Assembly: GCA_025454955.1 (NCBI GenBank)
Contig: JALONL010000001.1
Span: 1-64,000 of the forward strand
From: Bacteroidia bacterium
GTDB lineage: Bacteria > Bacteroidota > Bacteroidia > Palsa-965
Reading direction: 5' to 3'
DNA: 64,000 nt
The translations under genes and the position numbers were made by a program. Numbering within the stretch: the first letter of the stretch is position 1; each line of letters begins with the position of its first letter. The notes beneath the pieces are model-generated. The model saw nothing but the letters and a program-made list of their open reading frames with translations. It did no database searches and had not been told where the DNA came from. Below, piece by piece: positions 42,241 through 50,631 of the stretch.

Positions 42241-42789
42241 ATGCTCAACCCTTCGGCCATAAATAAAACCTGGACACTTTTCTTAGACCGCGACGGCGTA
42301 ATAAACCGCCGCCTGCCCGACGACTACGTAAAACATCCCGGCGAGTTTGAAATGCTTCCCGGCGTGGCCCAGGCCGTGGCCACACTCTCGCGGTATTTTG
42401 GCCGCATGGTGGTGGTCACCAACCAGCAGGGCATTGGCAAAGGACTTTACACCGCACACGACCTTGCCGCCGTGCATGAAAAAATGCACGCCGCATTTGC
42501 CGAAGCTGGGGTGAAAATAGATGCCGTATATTTTGCCCCACAACTCAGCGCCGAAAACTCGCCCATGCGCAAACCCGGCATTGGCATGGCTTTGAAAGCC
42601 AAAGAAGATTTTCCCGAAATAGATTTCTCCCGCTCACTCATGGTAGGCGACTCGGCCAGCGACCTGCGCTATGCGTCCAATGCTGGCATGTATGCCATTT
42701 TTATCGGCGATAAAATTCCTGAGGGCGAAACGGCAATTTTTGCAATGCCCGATTTAACCGGAGTGGCAGATTGGGTTAGCAATTACTAA
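42241..42789 (+). CDS. HAD-IIIA phosphatase, heptose-bisphosphate phosphatase (GmhB)-like
   Basis: A 182-aa HAD-superfamily subfamily IIIA hydrolase. It has the nucleophile motif FLDRDGVINRR (DxD), VVVTNQQGIGKGL (motif II), MRKPGIGMAL (motif III Lys) and SLMVGDSASDLRYASNAGM (motif IV). The general pattern is that of GmhB and histidinol-phosphate phosphatases, which dephosphorylate sugar bisphosphates such as D-glycero-D-manno-heptose-1,7-bisphosphate in LPS core synthesis. The zinc-binding Cys/His loop of canonical GmhB is absent here: the corresponding stretch reads APQLSAENSPMRKPG with no Cys. The substrate may therefore differ. A TACCTTTA box (42229-42236) lies 4 bp before the start codon, suggesting a near-leaderless transcript. 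Confidence 0.88.
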   Translation: MLNPSAINKTWTLFLDRDGVINRRLPDDYVKHPGEFEMLPGVAQAVATLSRYFGRMVVVTNQQGIGKGLYTAHDLAAVHEKMHAAFAEAGVKIDAVYFAPQLSAENSPMRKPGIGMALKAKEDFPEIDFSRSLMVGDSASDLRYASNAGMYAIFIGDKIPEGETAIFAMPDLTGVADWVSNY

Positions 42790-42856
42790 TCTGATTGGGT
42801 TTTGGAGCGAACTTACCGGTGCTGTTAAAAACCGCCTGGCTCCGGTCTTCCGCTGC

Positions 42857-42954
42857 AATGCCACCGCAAAAAATAACAAACTACTCAACTCAAACCTCCG
42901 AGGTTTTTAAAAACCTCGGAGGTTTGGCACCCAACTATTTTTTGCGGTGGCATT
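42857..42954. repeat. nested palindromic repeat (REP/MITE-like), copy 2
   Basis: Perfect 19-bp outer arms (42857-42875 and 42936-42954) enclose a perfect 36-bp palindrome (42891-42926) built on CCTCCGAGG. Length and architecture match the element at 19171-19266. The remainder of the 265-bp gap between the phosphatase and the His-rich gene is plain intergenic sequence. Confidence 0.75.
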
Positions 42955-43037
42955 TCCACTACAGCCCGGGCTAGGAAACCATTCCACCTGTATTCCAAAA
43001 AACCAATAAAAATCCTGCACCGTTGCCAATCAATCCC

Positions 43038-43045
43038 TAACTTTG
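43038..43045 (+). promoter_or_regulatory. -7 box TAACTTTG of the metal-efflux operon
   Basis: An exact match to TAnnTTTG, ending 9 bp before the start codon of the His-rich gene. The transcript would be nearly leaderless. Confidence 0.55.
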
Positions 43046-43054
43046 CCATACACC

Positions 43055-43423
43055 ATGAAACGCATTGCGGCCTGGCTTTTACTCTTCGTCTTCCTCTGTG
43101 GCACCACCGAGGCGCATGAGTTATTGAAGCTGCCCATGCTTTTCTCGCACTACGCCGAACACAGCAGCCAACAACCCGCACTTACGTTTTCCGATTTCCT
43201 GCTCGATCACTACCTGGGCAATTCCGAACATTCTCATTCGCACGATAATCTTCCCTTTCAGGGTAACCACCATAATCATGTGGTGGAAGCACCCATCGAC
43301 AGGCCGCTCATTCAGCATTTTTCCTTCATCGTTCCCGTAGTTCATGCACAGCACAGCACGCCTGTGCAAACCTTCATTCCCGAAGGTTGTGCCTCGTTTG
43401 TGTGGCAGCCGCCCAGGGCTTAA
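43055..43423 (+). CDS. secreted histidine-rich protein of the metal-efflux operon
   Basis: A 122-aa protein with a signal peptide (IAAWLLLFVFLCGTTEA) and 14 or more His residues in the mature part, including clusters HSHSHDN and NHHNHVV and a terminal segment FIVPVVHAQHS. The His clusters suggest periplasmic binding of Zn2+, Co2+, Ni2+ or Cu2+. Small His-rich proteins are common at the head of CzcA-type operons in Bacteroidota and may buffer metal or pass it to the pump (inference). ATG 43055 follows a TAACTTTG box; four extra codons upstream (43043) are less likely. The gene is 69 bp upstream of the pump gene, in the same orientation. Confidence 0.8.
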   Translation: MKRIAAWLLLFVFLCGTTEAHELLKLPMLFSHYAEHSSQQPALTFSDFLLDHYLGNSEHSHSHDNLPFQGNHHNHVVEAPIDRPLIQHFSFIVPVVHAQHSTPVQTFIPEGCASFVWQPPRA

Positions 43424-43492
43424 ACTGTATTTCGGTTTTCCGCTTCGTCTTTGCGTTGCGGTATTATACAGTTTAAATCTATCCTTACTACT

Positions 43493-46400
43493 ATGCTTAA
43501 TGCAGTGATCCGCTTTTCCATGCGGAACAAACTGGTAATCGGGCTTTTTGTGCTTGCACTTATTGCCTGGGGAACCTGGTCGCTTACACGGCTTCCGGTT
43601 GATGCGGTTCCCGATATTACCAACAACCAGGCACAGGTAATTACCGTTACTCCCTCGCTGGCGGCGCAGGAAGTGGAACGACTCATTACCTTTCCTGTGG
43701 AGCAAACCATGGCCACCATTCCGGGCATTACCGAAATACGCTCCATTTCGCGTTTCGGACTTTCGGTGGTCACCATTGTGTTTTCCGAACAAACTGATAT
43801 TTACTGGGCGCGCCAGCAAATAAGCGAACGTTTGCCCGCCGCACGCATGGCCATTCCGCCCGGCACAGGCTCGCCCGAACTGGCGCCAGTGACCACCGGA
43901 CTTGGCGAAATTTATCAATACACCCTGCGCGTAAAGCCCGGCTACGAGGCGCGTTACGATGCTTCGGAGTTGCGCACCATTCAGGACTGGCAGGTGCGCC
44001 GGCAACTTATCGGTGTAGAGGGCGTGGCCGAAGTAAGCAGCTTTGGCGGCCACCTCAAACAATACGAAATTGCCGTAAACCCCGATAAGCTCCGCGCCAT
44101 GAATGTGTCGTTCGAAGATATTTTCACCACGCTCGAACGCAACAACCAGAACACCGGCGGAGCCTACATCGACAAAGAACCCAAGGCCTGGTTCATTCGC
44201 AGCGAAGGTCTTTTCGGCAGTCCCGATGATATTGCCGGCGCAGTTATCCGCCTCAACGAAAACGGCACACCGCTGCTCCTGCGCGATGTGGCCACCGTAA
44301 CCTTCGGCAGCGCCACTCGCTACGGTGCAATGACCATAGACGGTAAAGGCGAAGCCGTGGGCGCAGTGGTAATGATGCTCAAAGGCGCAAACTCCTCGCA
44401 GGTAATCGAAGCCGTTAAAAAACGCATCACACAAATCAATAAAACACTGCCCGAAGGCGTAAGCGTGGCGCCGTTTCTCGATCGCACGGCGTTGGTCAAC
44501 AAATCGGTAAGCACGGTTACTGTCAATTTGCTCGAAGGCGCACTCATTGTCATTTTTGTGCTGGTGCTTTTTCTGGGCAATCTCCGTGCGGGGCTGGTGG
44601 TGGCTTCGGTTATTCCGCTTTCGCTGCTATTTGCCATTGGCATGATGGTGCTCACCGGCGTGTCGGGCAACCTGATGAGCTTGGGCGCCATCGACTTCGG
44701 ATTAATAGTAGATGGCGCGGTTATTATTGTGGAGGCCACGCTGCATCATTTGCATCTGCGCCAGCCCGGCCGTTTGCTTCAGCCCGAAATGGATGTGGAA
44801 GTGGAGTCGTCGGCCAAACGGCTTATGCGCTCGGCGGTGTTTGGCGAGTTGATTATTCTCATTGTGTATCTGCCCATCCTCGCGCTTTCGGGTGTGGAAG
44901 GAAAAATGTTCAGGCCCATGGCCGAAACCGTGGCTTACGCTATTCTCGGCGCATTTGTGTTTTCGCTTACTTACGTGCCGGTAGTGTCGTCGCTGCTGCT
45001 CAGTAAAAACATCAGCGGCAAAGTCACGCTTTCCGATCGTATGATTGGCGCGGTGCGCAAAGCATTTCTTCCGCTGCTCGAACGTGCGCTGCGCAGGCCG
45101 GTAATTATTATTTCCTCGGCGGTGGCTTTGCTGGCGGGCGCGGTGCTGTTGTTTGGCACGCTGGGCGGCGAATTTATTCCCACACTCGAAGAAGGCGATT
45201 TTGCAGTGGAAATGCGTTTGCTCAAAGGAAGTTCGTTGCAGCAAACCATTAACACCTCAAACGAAGCCGCAAAAATTATCCGCCGCAATTTTCCCGAAGT
45301 AAAACACGTAGTGGCCAAAATTGGCAGCAGCGAAGTGCCTACCGATCCCATGCCCATCGAATCGGGCGATTTGATTATTACCCTCAAAGACCGCCACGAA
45401 TGGACATCGGCCGACACGCGCGAAGAACTTGCCGAAAAAATGGGCCAGGCACTGAGCATCATTCCGGGCGTCACCTTTGGTTTTCAGCAACCCATACAAA
45501 TGCGTTTTAACGAACTCATGACGGGTGCGCGACAGGATGTGGCCGTGAAAATTTTTGGCGAAGACCTCGACTCGCTCACCGCCGTGGCCGCGCGCATTGC
45601 ACGCCTTGTGCCGGGCATTGAAGGGTGCAGCGATTTGTATGTGGAAGAGGTATCGGGCCTTGAGCAAATTGTGGTGCGTGTGCAGCGCGAAAAGCTGGCC
45701 GTGTTTGGCCTGCATGTGGACGATGTGAACCGCACGTTGCAAACCGCCTTTGCCGGTGCCGCCGCCGGACAGGTGTTTGAAGGCGAACGCCGTTTTGACC
45801 TCGTGGTGCGCCTCGATGCTGCGCACCGCAACAACATTGACGATGTGAGTGCGCTGTACGTAACCACACCCGGCGGACAGCAAATTCCCATTACACAGGT
45901 GGCCGAAGTAAAAACCGAAACCGGTGCCAACCAGATTCAGCGCGAAGATGCCAAACGCCGCCTCACCATTGGTTTCAATGTGCGCGGACGCGATGTGGAA
46001 TCGGTGGTGAATGAATTGCGCGGAAAAATTGACGGCGAAATAAAAATGCCGCCGGGTTTTTATGTCACCTACGGCGGGCAGTTTGAAAATCTGGTGGAAG
46101 CGCGCAGCCGTTTGGCGGTGGCCGTACCGGTGGCTTTGCTGCTCATTTTGCTGCTGCTGTTTTTCAACTTTGGCAATATGCGTCATTCGCTGCTCATATT
46201 CTCGGCCATTCCGTTTTCGGCGGTGGGCGGTATTGTGGCGTTGTGGCTGCGCGATATGCCTTTCAGTATTTCGGCGGGCGTGGGTTTCATTGCCTTGTTT
46301 GGCGTGGCAGTGCTCAACGGCATTGTACTTGTGGCCGAGTTTAACCGCCTGCGCACCGAAGAACTGCCCGACGATTTGCTGAATGTAATTCGCCGCGGCA

Positions 46401-47854
46401 TTGCCGTGCGCCTGCGTCCGGTGCTTATGACTGCCACGGTGGCATCGCTTGGCTTTTTGCCTATGGCCATTTCAAACGGCGCCGGTGCCGAAGTGCAAAA
46501 GCCGCTGGCCACGGTGGTTATCGGCGGACTCATCAGCGCCACGCTGCTTACATTGCTGGTACTGCCTGTGCTGTATCTGCTTATCGAACAAAAACATCTT
46601 ACACGCATGAAAACCAAACACACTGCCGCATTGCTGGCGGTTGTGCTGCTGCTGGCTACAGGCACAAACGCCAACGCACAAACTGCATTGCCGCTCGACT
46701 CGTGTGTGCAAATGGCGCTGCGGCAAAGTCCGAAAATGCGCGCGGCCAACGCATCGGTGGCACAGCAGCAAACATTGGTGCGCGCCACATTTACGCCCGG
46801 CACCACGCAGGCCGAGTATTCGCAGGGTAATATAAACAGTCCGCTGCGCGATAATATGGTGAGCGTGTCGCAAAGCATTGTATCGCCCGCGCTGCTCATC
46901 AGCAACCGCAATCTGGCGCAGGCACAGGTGCAGCAGCAGCAGGCGGTGCAGCAACTCACGCAGCAGCAGCTTTTGCTGGAAGTAAAACAAACCTGGCTGC
47001 TGCTGGCCGCCATGAAAGCGCAGGAAAAACTGCTCGTGCGCCACGACAGTTTGCTGCAACTCAACGAATATGCTGCGCAGCGACGCTATGCCGCCGGCGA
47101 TGGCACCCAGCTCGAAACCACCGTGGCCCGCAGCGAACGCCTTGTGGCGGCACAGCAACTCATGCAGCATCAGGCCGAAATACGCAGCACCGAAAAAATG
47201 CTGCAACTCCTCACCGGCTCTGCCGTGCCCGTAACCACGCCCCCGGGCAGCGAATTAACGCCGGTGCAGTGGCCGCTTTACGATTCGCTCAAACTCGCCA
47301 CTGCTCCGCAACTGGTGCTTGCACAGCAAACCACCGCCGTAGCCGAACTGGCTGCACGCAGCGAAAAAGCAAGACTCTGGCCCGAACTCACTGCGGGTTA
47401 TTTCAACCAAAGCATTGTGGGATACCAGAACATAAACGGGCAGGATGTGTTTATTGGCAGCAACCAGCGTTTCGACGGATTCCGCGTTGGCGTGAGTTTT
47501 CCGCTGGGCACCGGCGCACAGGCCGCACGCATAAAAGCCGCCAGGCTGGGGCAAACCGTGGCCGAAGAACAGGAAGCACAGCAACACCTCGAACTGCAAA
47601 TGCAACTCCTGCGGCTCGAACAGGAGCGGCATAGTTTAAAAACCCAGCTTGCACTCTACACCTCGCAACTATTGCCTCAGGCCGACTTGCAGGAAAAACA
47701 GGCCGTGGCTGCGCGGCAGAGCGGCAGCCTCAACCAAACCGAATACCTGCAGGCAATGGCACAGGTGCTTTCCATTCGTCTGCGTCATCAGCAACTCATT
47801 CAATTCAACAATCAGCTTGCGTTGGAGTTTAACTTCCTCTGCGGCACATTATAA
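43493..47854 (+). CDS. czcA: CzcA-type heavy-metal RND efflux pump fused to TolC-like outer-membrane factor (1453 aa)
   Basis: Residues ~1-1040 form a full RND pump: N-terminal NAVIRFSMRNKLVIGLFVLA, the porter domain VDAVPDITNNQAQVIT, and in TM4 the motif DFGLIVDGAVIIVE, which fits the DFGx3DGAx3VE signature of Co/Zn/Cd-exporting pumps rather than Cu/Ag pumps. Typical late helices follow (FGVAVLNGIVLVAEFNRL). The frame continues without a stop into a TolC/CzcC-type outer-membrane factor (~1045-1453): a signal-peptide-like stretch TKHTAALLAVVLLLATGTNA, then DSCVQMALRQSPKMRAANAS, long Gln-rich coiled coils and ALEFNFLCGTL. ATG 46607 could start a separate channel protein within the same frame. 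Start 43493 is preferred over 43451. The pump would move metal from periplasm or cytoplasm to the outside, together with the CzcB adaptor encoded 4 bp downstream. Confidence 0.93.
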   Translation: MLNAVIRFSMRNKLVIGLFVLALIAWGTWSLTRLPVDAVPDITNNQAQVITVTPSLAAQEVERLITFPVEQTMATIPGITEIRSISRFGLSVVTIVFSEQTDIYWARQQISERLPAARMAIPPGTGSPELAPVTTGLGEIYQYTLRVKPGYEARYDASELRTIQDWQVRRQLIGVEGVAEVSSFGGHLKQYEIAVNPDKLRAMNVSFEDIFTTLERNNQNTGGAYIDKEPKAWFIRSEGLFGSPDDIAGAVIRLNENGTPLLLRDVATVTFGSATRYGAMTIDGKGEAVGAVVMMLKGANSSQVIEAVKKRITQINKTLPEGVSVAPFLDRTALVNKSVSTVTVNLLEGALIVIFVLVLFLGNLRAGLVVASVIPLSLLFAIGMMVLTGVSGNLMSLGAIDFGLIVDGAVIIVEATLHHLHLRQPGRLLQPEMDVEVESSAKRLMRSAVFGELIILIVYLPILALSGVEGKMFRPMAETVAYAILGAFVFSLTYVPVVSSLLLSKNISGKVTLSDRMIGAVRKAFLPLLERALRRPVIIISSAVALLAGAVLLFGTLGGEFIPTLEEGDFAVEMRLLKGSSLQQTINTSNEAAKIIRRNFPEVKHVVAKIGSSEVPTDPMPIESGDLIITLKDRHEWTSADTREELAEKMGQALSIIPGVTFGFQQPIQMRFNELMTGARQDVAVKIFGEDLDSLTAVAARIARLVPGIEGCSDLYVEEVSGLEQIVVRVQREKLAVFGLHVDDVNRTLQTAFAGAAAGQVFEGERRFDLVVRLDAAHRNNIDDVSALYVTTPGGQQIPITQVAEVKTETGANQIQREDAKRRLTIGFNVRGRDVESVVNELRGKIDGEIKMPPGFYVTYGGQFENLVEARSRLAVAVPVALLLILLLLFFNFGNMRHSLLIFSAIPFSAVGGIVALWLRDMPFSISAGVGFIALFGVAVLNGIVLVAEFNRLRTEELPDDLLNVIRRGIAVRLRPVLMTATVASLGFLPMAISNGAGAEVQKPLATVVIGGLISATLLTLLVLPVLYLLIEQKHLTRMKTKHTAALLAVVLLLATGTNANAQTALPLDSCVQMALRQSPKMRAANASVAQQQTLVRATFTPGTTQAEYSQGNINSPLRDNMVSVSQSIVSPALLISNRNLAQAQVQQQQAVQQLTQQQLLLEVKQTWLLLAAMKAQEKLLVRHDSLLQLNEYAAQRRYAAGDGTQLETTVARSERLVAAQQLMQHQAEIRSTEKMLQLLTGSAVPVTTPPGSELTPVQWPLYDSLKLATAPQLVLAQQTTAVAELAARSEKARLWPELTAGYFNQSIVGYQNINGQDVFIGSNQRFDGFRVGVSFPLGTGAQAARIKAARLGQTVAEEQEAQQHLELQMQLLRLEQERHSLKTQLALYTSQLLPQADLQEKQAVAARQSGSLNQTEYLQAMAQVLSIRLRHQQLIQFNNQLALEFNFLCGTL

Positions 47855-47858
47855 AATT

Positions 47859-49004
47859 ATGGTCATGAAAAATATTTTATTGTTTGCATCTTTTATTCCG
47901 GCACTTGCCGTGCTGTCGTGCAAATCGGAACCGGCCGAAGCAACCGAAGCAGAAGCCACGGCCGTGAAAGAAATTGTGCTTACCGCCGAACAGTTTAAAA
48001 CAGCCGGCATCGAAACCGGCCCGTTGCAAACCGCCGAAATGGGCGGCAGCATTCGTTGCAACGGCATGGTGGATGCGCCGCCGCAAAATCTGGTGTCGGT
48101 ATCGGTGCCCGTGGGCGGCATTGTAAAAAGCACCGACATGCTGCAGGGCATGCGCATACGCAAAGGCGATGTGCTGGCCGTACTCGAACATCCCGACTAC
48201 ATTAAACTGCAACAAAGCTACCTCGAAGACTTTGCCGCCCTCACGCTGGCCGAGTCGGAATACAAGCGGCAGCAGGAACTCAGCAGCGGCAACATCAACG
48301 CCCGCCGCGATCTTGAAAAGGCCGAAGCCGCCATGCTCACCGCCCGTGCCCGCAGCAGCGCCGGAGCCGCACAGTTGCAGTTGCTCGGCCTCTCGCCCGA
48401 AAGCATACGCACAAACGGCATTGCCAAAAGCATCCGCCTCACCGCACCCATAAGCGGCTACGTGACCAAAGTAAATGTAAACGTGGGCAAATTTGCCGCC
48501 CCCAACGATGTGCTTTTCGAACTCGTGGACACCGAGCACCTGCACGTAGAGCTTACGGTGTATGAAACCGATTTGCCCTTTATCAGAGAAGGCCAGAACG
48601 TGCGCGTCATCATTCAGGGCCAGGACGACTCGGTGCGCACCGCCAAAGTATTTTTAATAGGCCGCGAAATACACACCGACCGCACCATACGCATACACGG
48701 CCATCTCGACAAGGAAGACCCGCACCTGCTGCCCGGCATGTTTGTAAAAGCCGAAATCGAAACCGGCGCGCACCCCGCCACCGCCCTGCCCGTCAATGCC
48801 GTGGTAAGCTACGGCGGCAAAAGTTATGTGTTTGTGGCGGCTGGCAACAACCGCTTTACGCCTGTGGAAGTGACCACCGGTAATCACACCGGTACACTTA
48901 CTGAAGTGCGCCTGCCCGAAGGTGTGAGCCGTAATGCGAAGTTTGTTACATCGGGCGCGTATGCCTTGCTGAGCGCGATGTTTAATGCGGAAGAGGAAGA
49001 GTAG
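47859..49004 (+). CDS. czcB: periplasmic adaptor (membrane fusion) subunit of metal-efflux RND system
   Basis: A 381-aa CzcB/CusB-type membrane fusion protein. A lipobox (IPALAVLSCKSEP, Cys ~21) anchors it. It then shows the barrel-sandwich half (VSVSVPVGGIVKSTDMLQGMRI, KGDVLAVLEHPDYIKLQQ), a helical hairpin (KRQQELSSGNINARRDLEKA), the second lipoyl half (LTAPISGYVTKVNVNVGKF), a beta-barrel (VELTVYETDLPFIREGQNVR) and a membrane-proximal part (DPHLLPGMFVKAEI, ALPVNAVVSYGGKSYVFV). It links the RND pump to the outer-membrane channel, here already fused to each other. ATG 47859 or 47865 may be the start (MVMKN); only 4 bp separate it from the pump's stop. The palindrome at 49017 begins 12 bp after its stop. 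Confidence 0.93.
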   Translation: MVMKNILLFASFIPALAVLSCKSEPAEATEAEATAVKEIVLTAEQFKTAGIETGPLQTAEMGGSIRCNGMVDAPPQNLVSVSVPVGGIVKSTDMLQGMRIRKGDVLAVLEHPDYIKLQQSYLEDFAALTLAESEYKRQQELSSGNINARRDLEKAEAAMLTARARSSAGAAQLQLLGLSPESIRTNGIAKSIRLTAPISGYVTKVNVNVGKFAAPNDVLFELVDTEHLHVELTVYETDLPFIREGQNVRVIIQGQDDSVRTAKVFLIGREIHTDRTIRIHGHLDKEDPHLLPGMFVKAEIETGAHPATALPVNAVVSYGGKSYVFVAAGNNRFTPVEVTTGNHTGTLTEVRLPEGVSRNAKFVTSGAYALLSAMFNAEEEE

Positions 49005-49016
49005 GCGGGAAAAGTC

Positions 49017-49076
49017 ATATTTTCATTTTGGCCATAAGTAGTGTTTTATATATATTTATGGCCAAAATGAAAATAT
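49017..49076. repeat. left flanking palindrome of the ATPase cassette
   Basis: A perfect 20-bp inverted repeat (49017-49036 and 49057-49076, 20-nt AT-rich spacer) with the core CATTTTGGCCATAA/TTATGGCCAAAATG. The start codon of the ATPase gene (49075) overlaps its right arm. A 20-nt block (49020-49039) recurs unchanged at 50581-50600. Confidence 0.9.
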
Positions 49077-50484
49077 GGTTGGACGAACTGCTGAACGAAA
49101 AATTCTGGAAGAACGACTGGCCTCAAAGCGGTCAGAATTTGTTGCGTTATATGGACGCCGTCGTGTTGGGAAAACATTCCTTGTGCGAAACGTACTGGAA
49201 AAATCTTTTACGTTTTCTATTACCGGCCTTAGCAAGGCTACTCTGGCAAATCAACTCAATAACTTTAATCTCACAATTAAACGACAGAATAAAAAAATAA
49301 AATTCGAGCCGGCCACAAGCTGGCTTGATGCCTTTGAACAGATTGGTGTTTTAATTGGGCGCTCCAAACAAAAAAAGAAAGTTGTTTTTATTGACGAACT
49401 CCCTTGGTTTGATACGCCGCACTCTGGTTTTATTTCTGCTTTAGAGCATTTCTGGAACGACTGGGCTACAAAGAGGAAAGATGTTTTATTGGTGGTTTGT
49501 GGCTCTGCGGCATCCTGGATGATTAATAAACTGATTAATAACAAAGGAGGCCTTCATAATAGGGTTACGCAACGAATACGGGTAGAGCCTTTTACTTTAC
49601 AAGAATGTAAAGCATTAATGGAAAGTAAGTCTATTCGCCTGGATCATTATCAGTTGGTGCAGCTATATATGGTGTTGGGGGGAATTCCGTTTTACTGGGA
49701 TGAAATTAAAAAAGGGCAAAGCGCTTCGCAAAACATAGACAGAATTTGCTTTTCTCCGAACGGATTACTGCTGAACGAGTTTGATAATTTATATAAATCG
49801 CTTTTCGATAATGCTGGTCGACACGAAGCAATAGTTAATGCCCTTGCCAAAAAAGCGACCGGACTTACTCGTGATGAGATAAGCCATTTAAGTAAATTGC
49901 CAACCGGCGGAAGTTTAACCCGACTGCTGGATGAACTTGAAGAAAGCGGTTTTATCAGACGCTATATTCCTTTTGAAAAAAAATCGAGAAATGCATTATA
50001 CCAGCTTTGTGACTTCTTTTCACTATTCCATCTTCGTTTCATCAAAGGAGTAAAGCATTTTGACAAGAATCACTGGTTAAAACTTATTGACAGCCCCAAA
50101 CACCGCACCTGGAGCGGTTATGCGTTTGAGCAGATATGCCTTGGACACATTGATCAAATTAAAAAAGAACTGGGCATCAGTGGCATCGAAACACAATGCT
50201 CATCGTGGAGAAGCAAAAGACAGATAAACGGCACTCAAATTGATTTATTAATTGATCGCAGAGATGGTGTAATTAACCTGTGTGAAATGAAGTTTTCTGT
50301 GGGTGTTTTTGTGATAGATAAAAAATATGACGCAGAGTTACGAAATAAAATAGGTGCTTTTATCTCCGAAACATCTACAAAAAAATCTGTGTCGATTACC
50401 ATGATTACTACATACGATATACACACAAACATCTACTCAGGGAATGTACAAAACAGCATAAGTATGGAAGCCCTTTTTACATAA
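49075..50484 (+). CDS. AAA ATPase of the archaeal-ATPase/DUF234 type with C-terminal PD-(D/E)XK-like domain
   Basis: A 469-aa protein. The N-terminal P-loop ATPase (~1-230) has MVGRTAERKILEERL at the start, Walker A ALYGRRRVGKTFLVRNV (~24-40), Walker B VVFIDELPWFDT (~101-112), VVCGSAASWMINKLI (sensor 1 region) and RIRVEPFTLQECKAL. A winged-helix-like middle follows (GLTRDEISHLSKLPTGGSLTRLLDELEESGFI, ~265-300). The C-terminal domain (~340-469) contains TQIDLLIDRRDGVINLCEMKF, where an Asp followed by Glu-x-Lys fits the PD-(D/E)XK nuclease pattern known for DUF234. The role of such proteins is unknown. The gene is AT-richer than both neighbours and exactly bracketed by two copies of one palindrome, so it looks like an inserted cassette between the metal-efflux and nuo operons. 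Confidence 0.9.
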   Translation: MVGRTAERKILEERLASKRSEFVALYGRRRVGKTFLVRNVLEKSFTFSITGLSKATLANQLNNFNLTIKRQNKKIKFEPATSWLDAFEQIGVLIGRSKQKKKVVFIDELPWFDTPHSGFISALEHFWNDWATKRKDVLLVVCGSAASWMINKLINNKGGLHNRVTQRIRVEPFTLQECKALMESKSIRLDHYQLVQLYMVLGGIPFYWDEIKKGQSASQNIDRICFSPNGLLLNEFDNLYKSLFDNAGRHEAIVNALAKKATGLTRDEISHLSKLPTGGSLTRLLDELEESGFIRRYIPFEKKSRNALYQLCDFFSLFHLRFIKGVKHFDKNHWLKLIDSPKHRTWSGYAFEQICLGHIDQIKKELGISGIETQCSSWRSKRQINGTQIDLLIDRRDGVINLCEMKFSVGVFVIDKKYDAELRNKIGAFISETSTKKSVSITMITTYDIHTNIYSGNVQNSISMEALFT

Positions 50485-50582
50485 ATTCATTTTCAAATAA
50501 CCATCAATAAGCACCCTCATAATAACTCCAAACAAAACACACAAGTGTTTGAATATGTGATCTTTATGGTAAAATTTGTTTT

Positions 50583-50631
50583 TTCATTTTGGCCATAAGT
50601 GTCAAAAAAACACACTTATGGCCAAAATGAA
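50583..50631. repeat. right flanking palindrome of the ATPase cassette
   Basis: A perfect 20-bp inverted repeat (50583-50602 and 50612-50631) with a 9-nt A-rich spacer (50603-50611). The arms share TTCATTTTGGCCATAAGT with the left copy; the spacers are unrelated. It lies 98 bp after the ATPase stop codon. Confidence 0.9.

Noticed and set aside
43121..44434. 437-codon minus-strand frame
   Set aside because: Antisense to the His-rich gene and CzcA; the plus-strand products are recognisable families.
46607..47854. Separate CzcC gene starting at internal ATG
   Set aside because: The frame is continuous with CzcA, no stop or ribosome-binding site separates them, and fused forms are known. Kept as an alternative in the CzcA entry.
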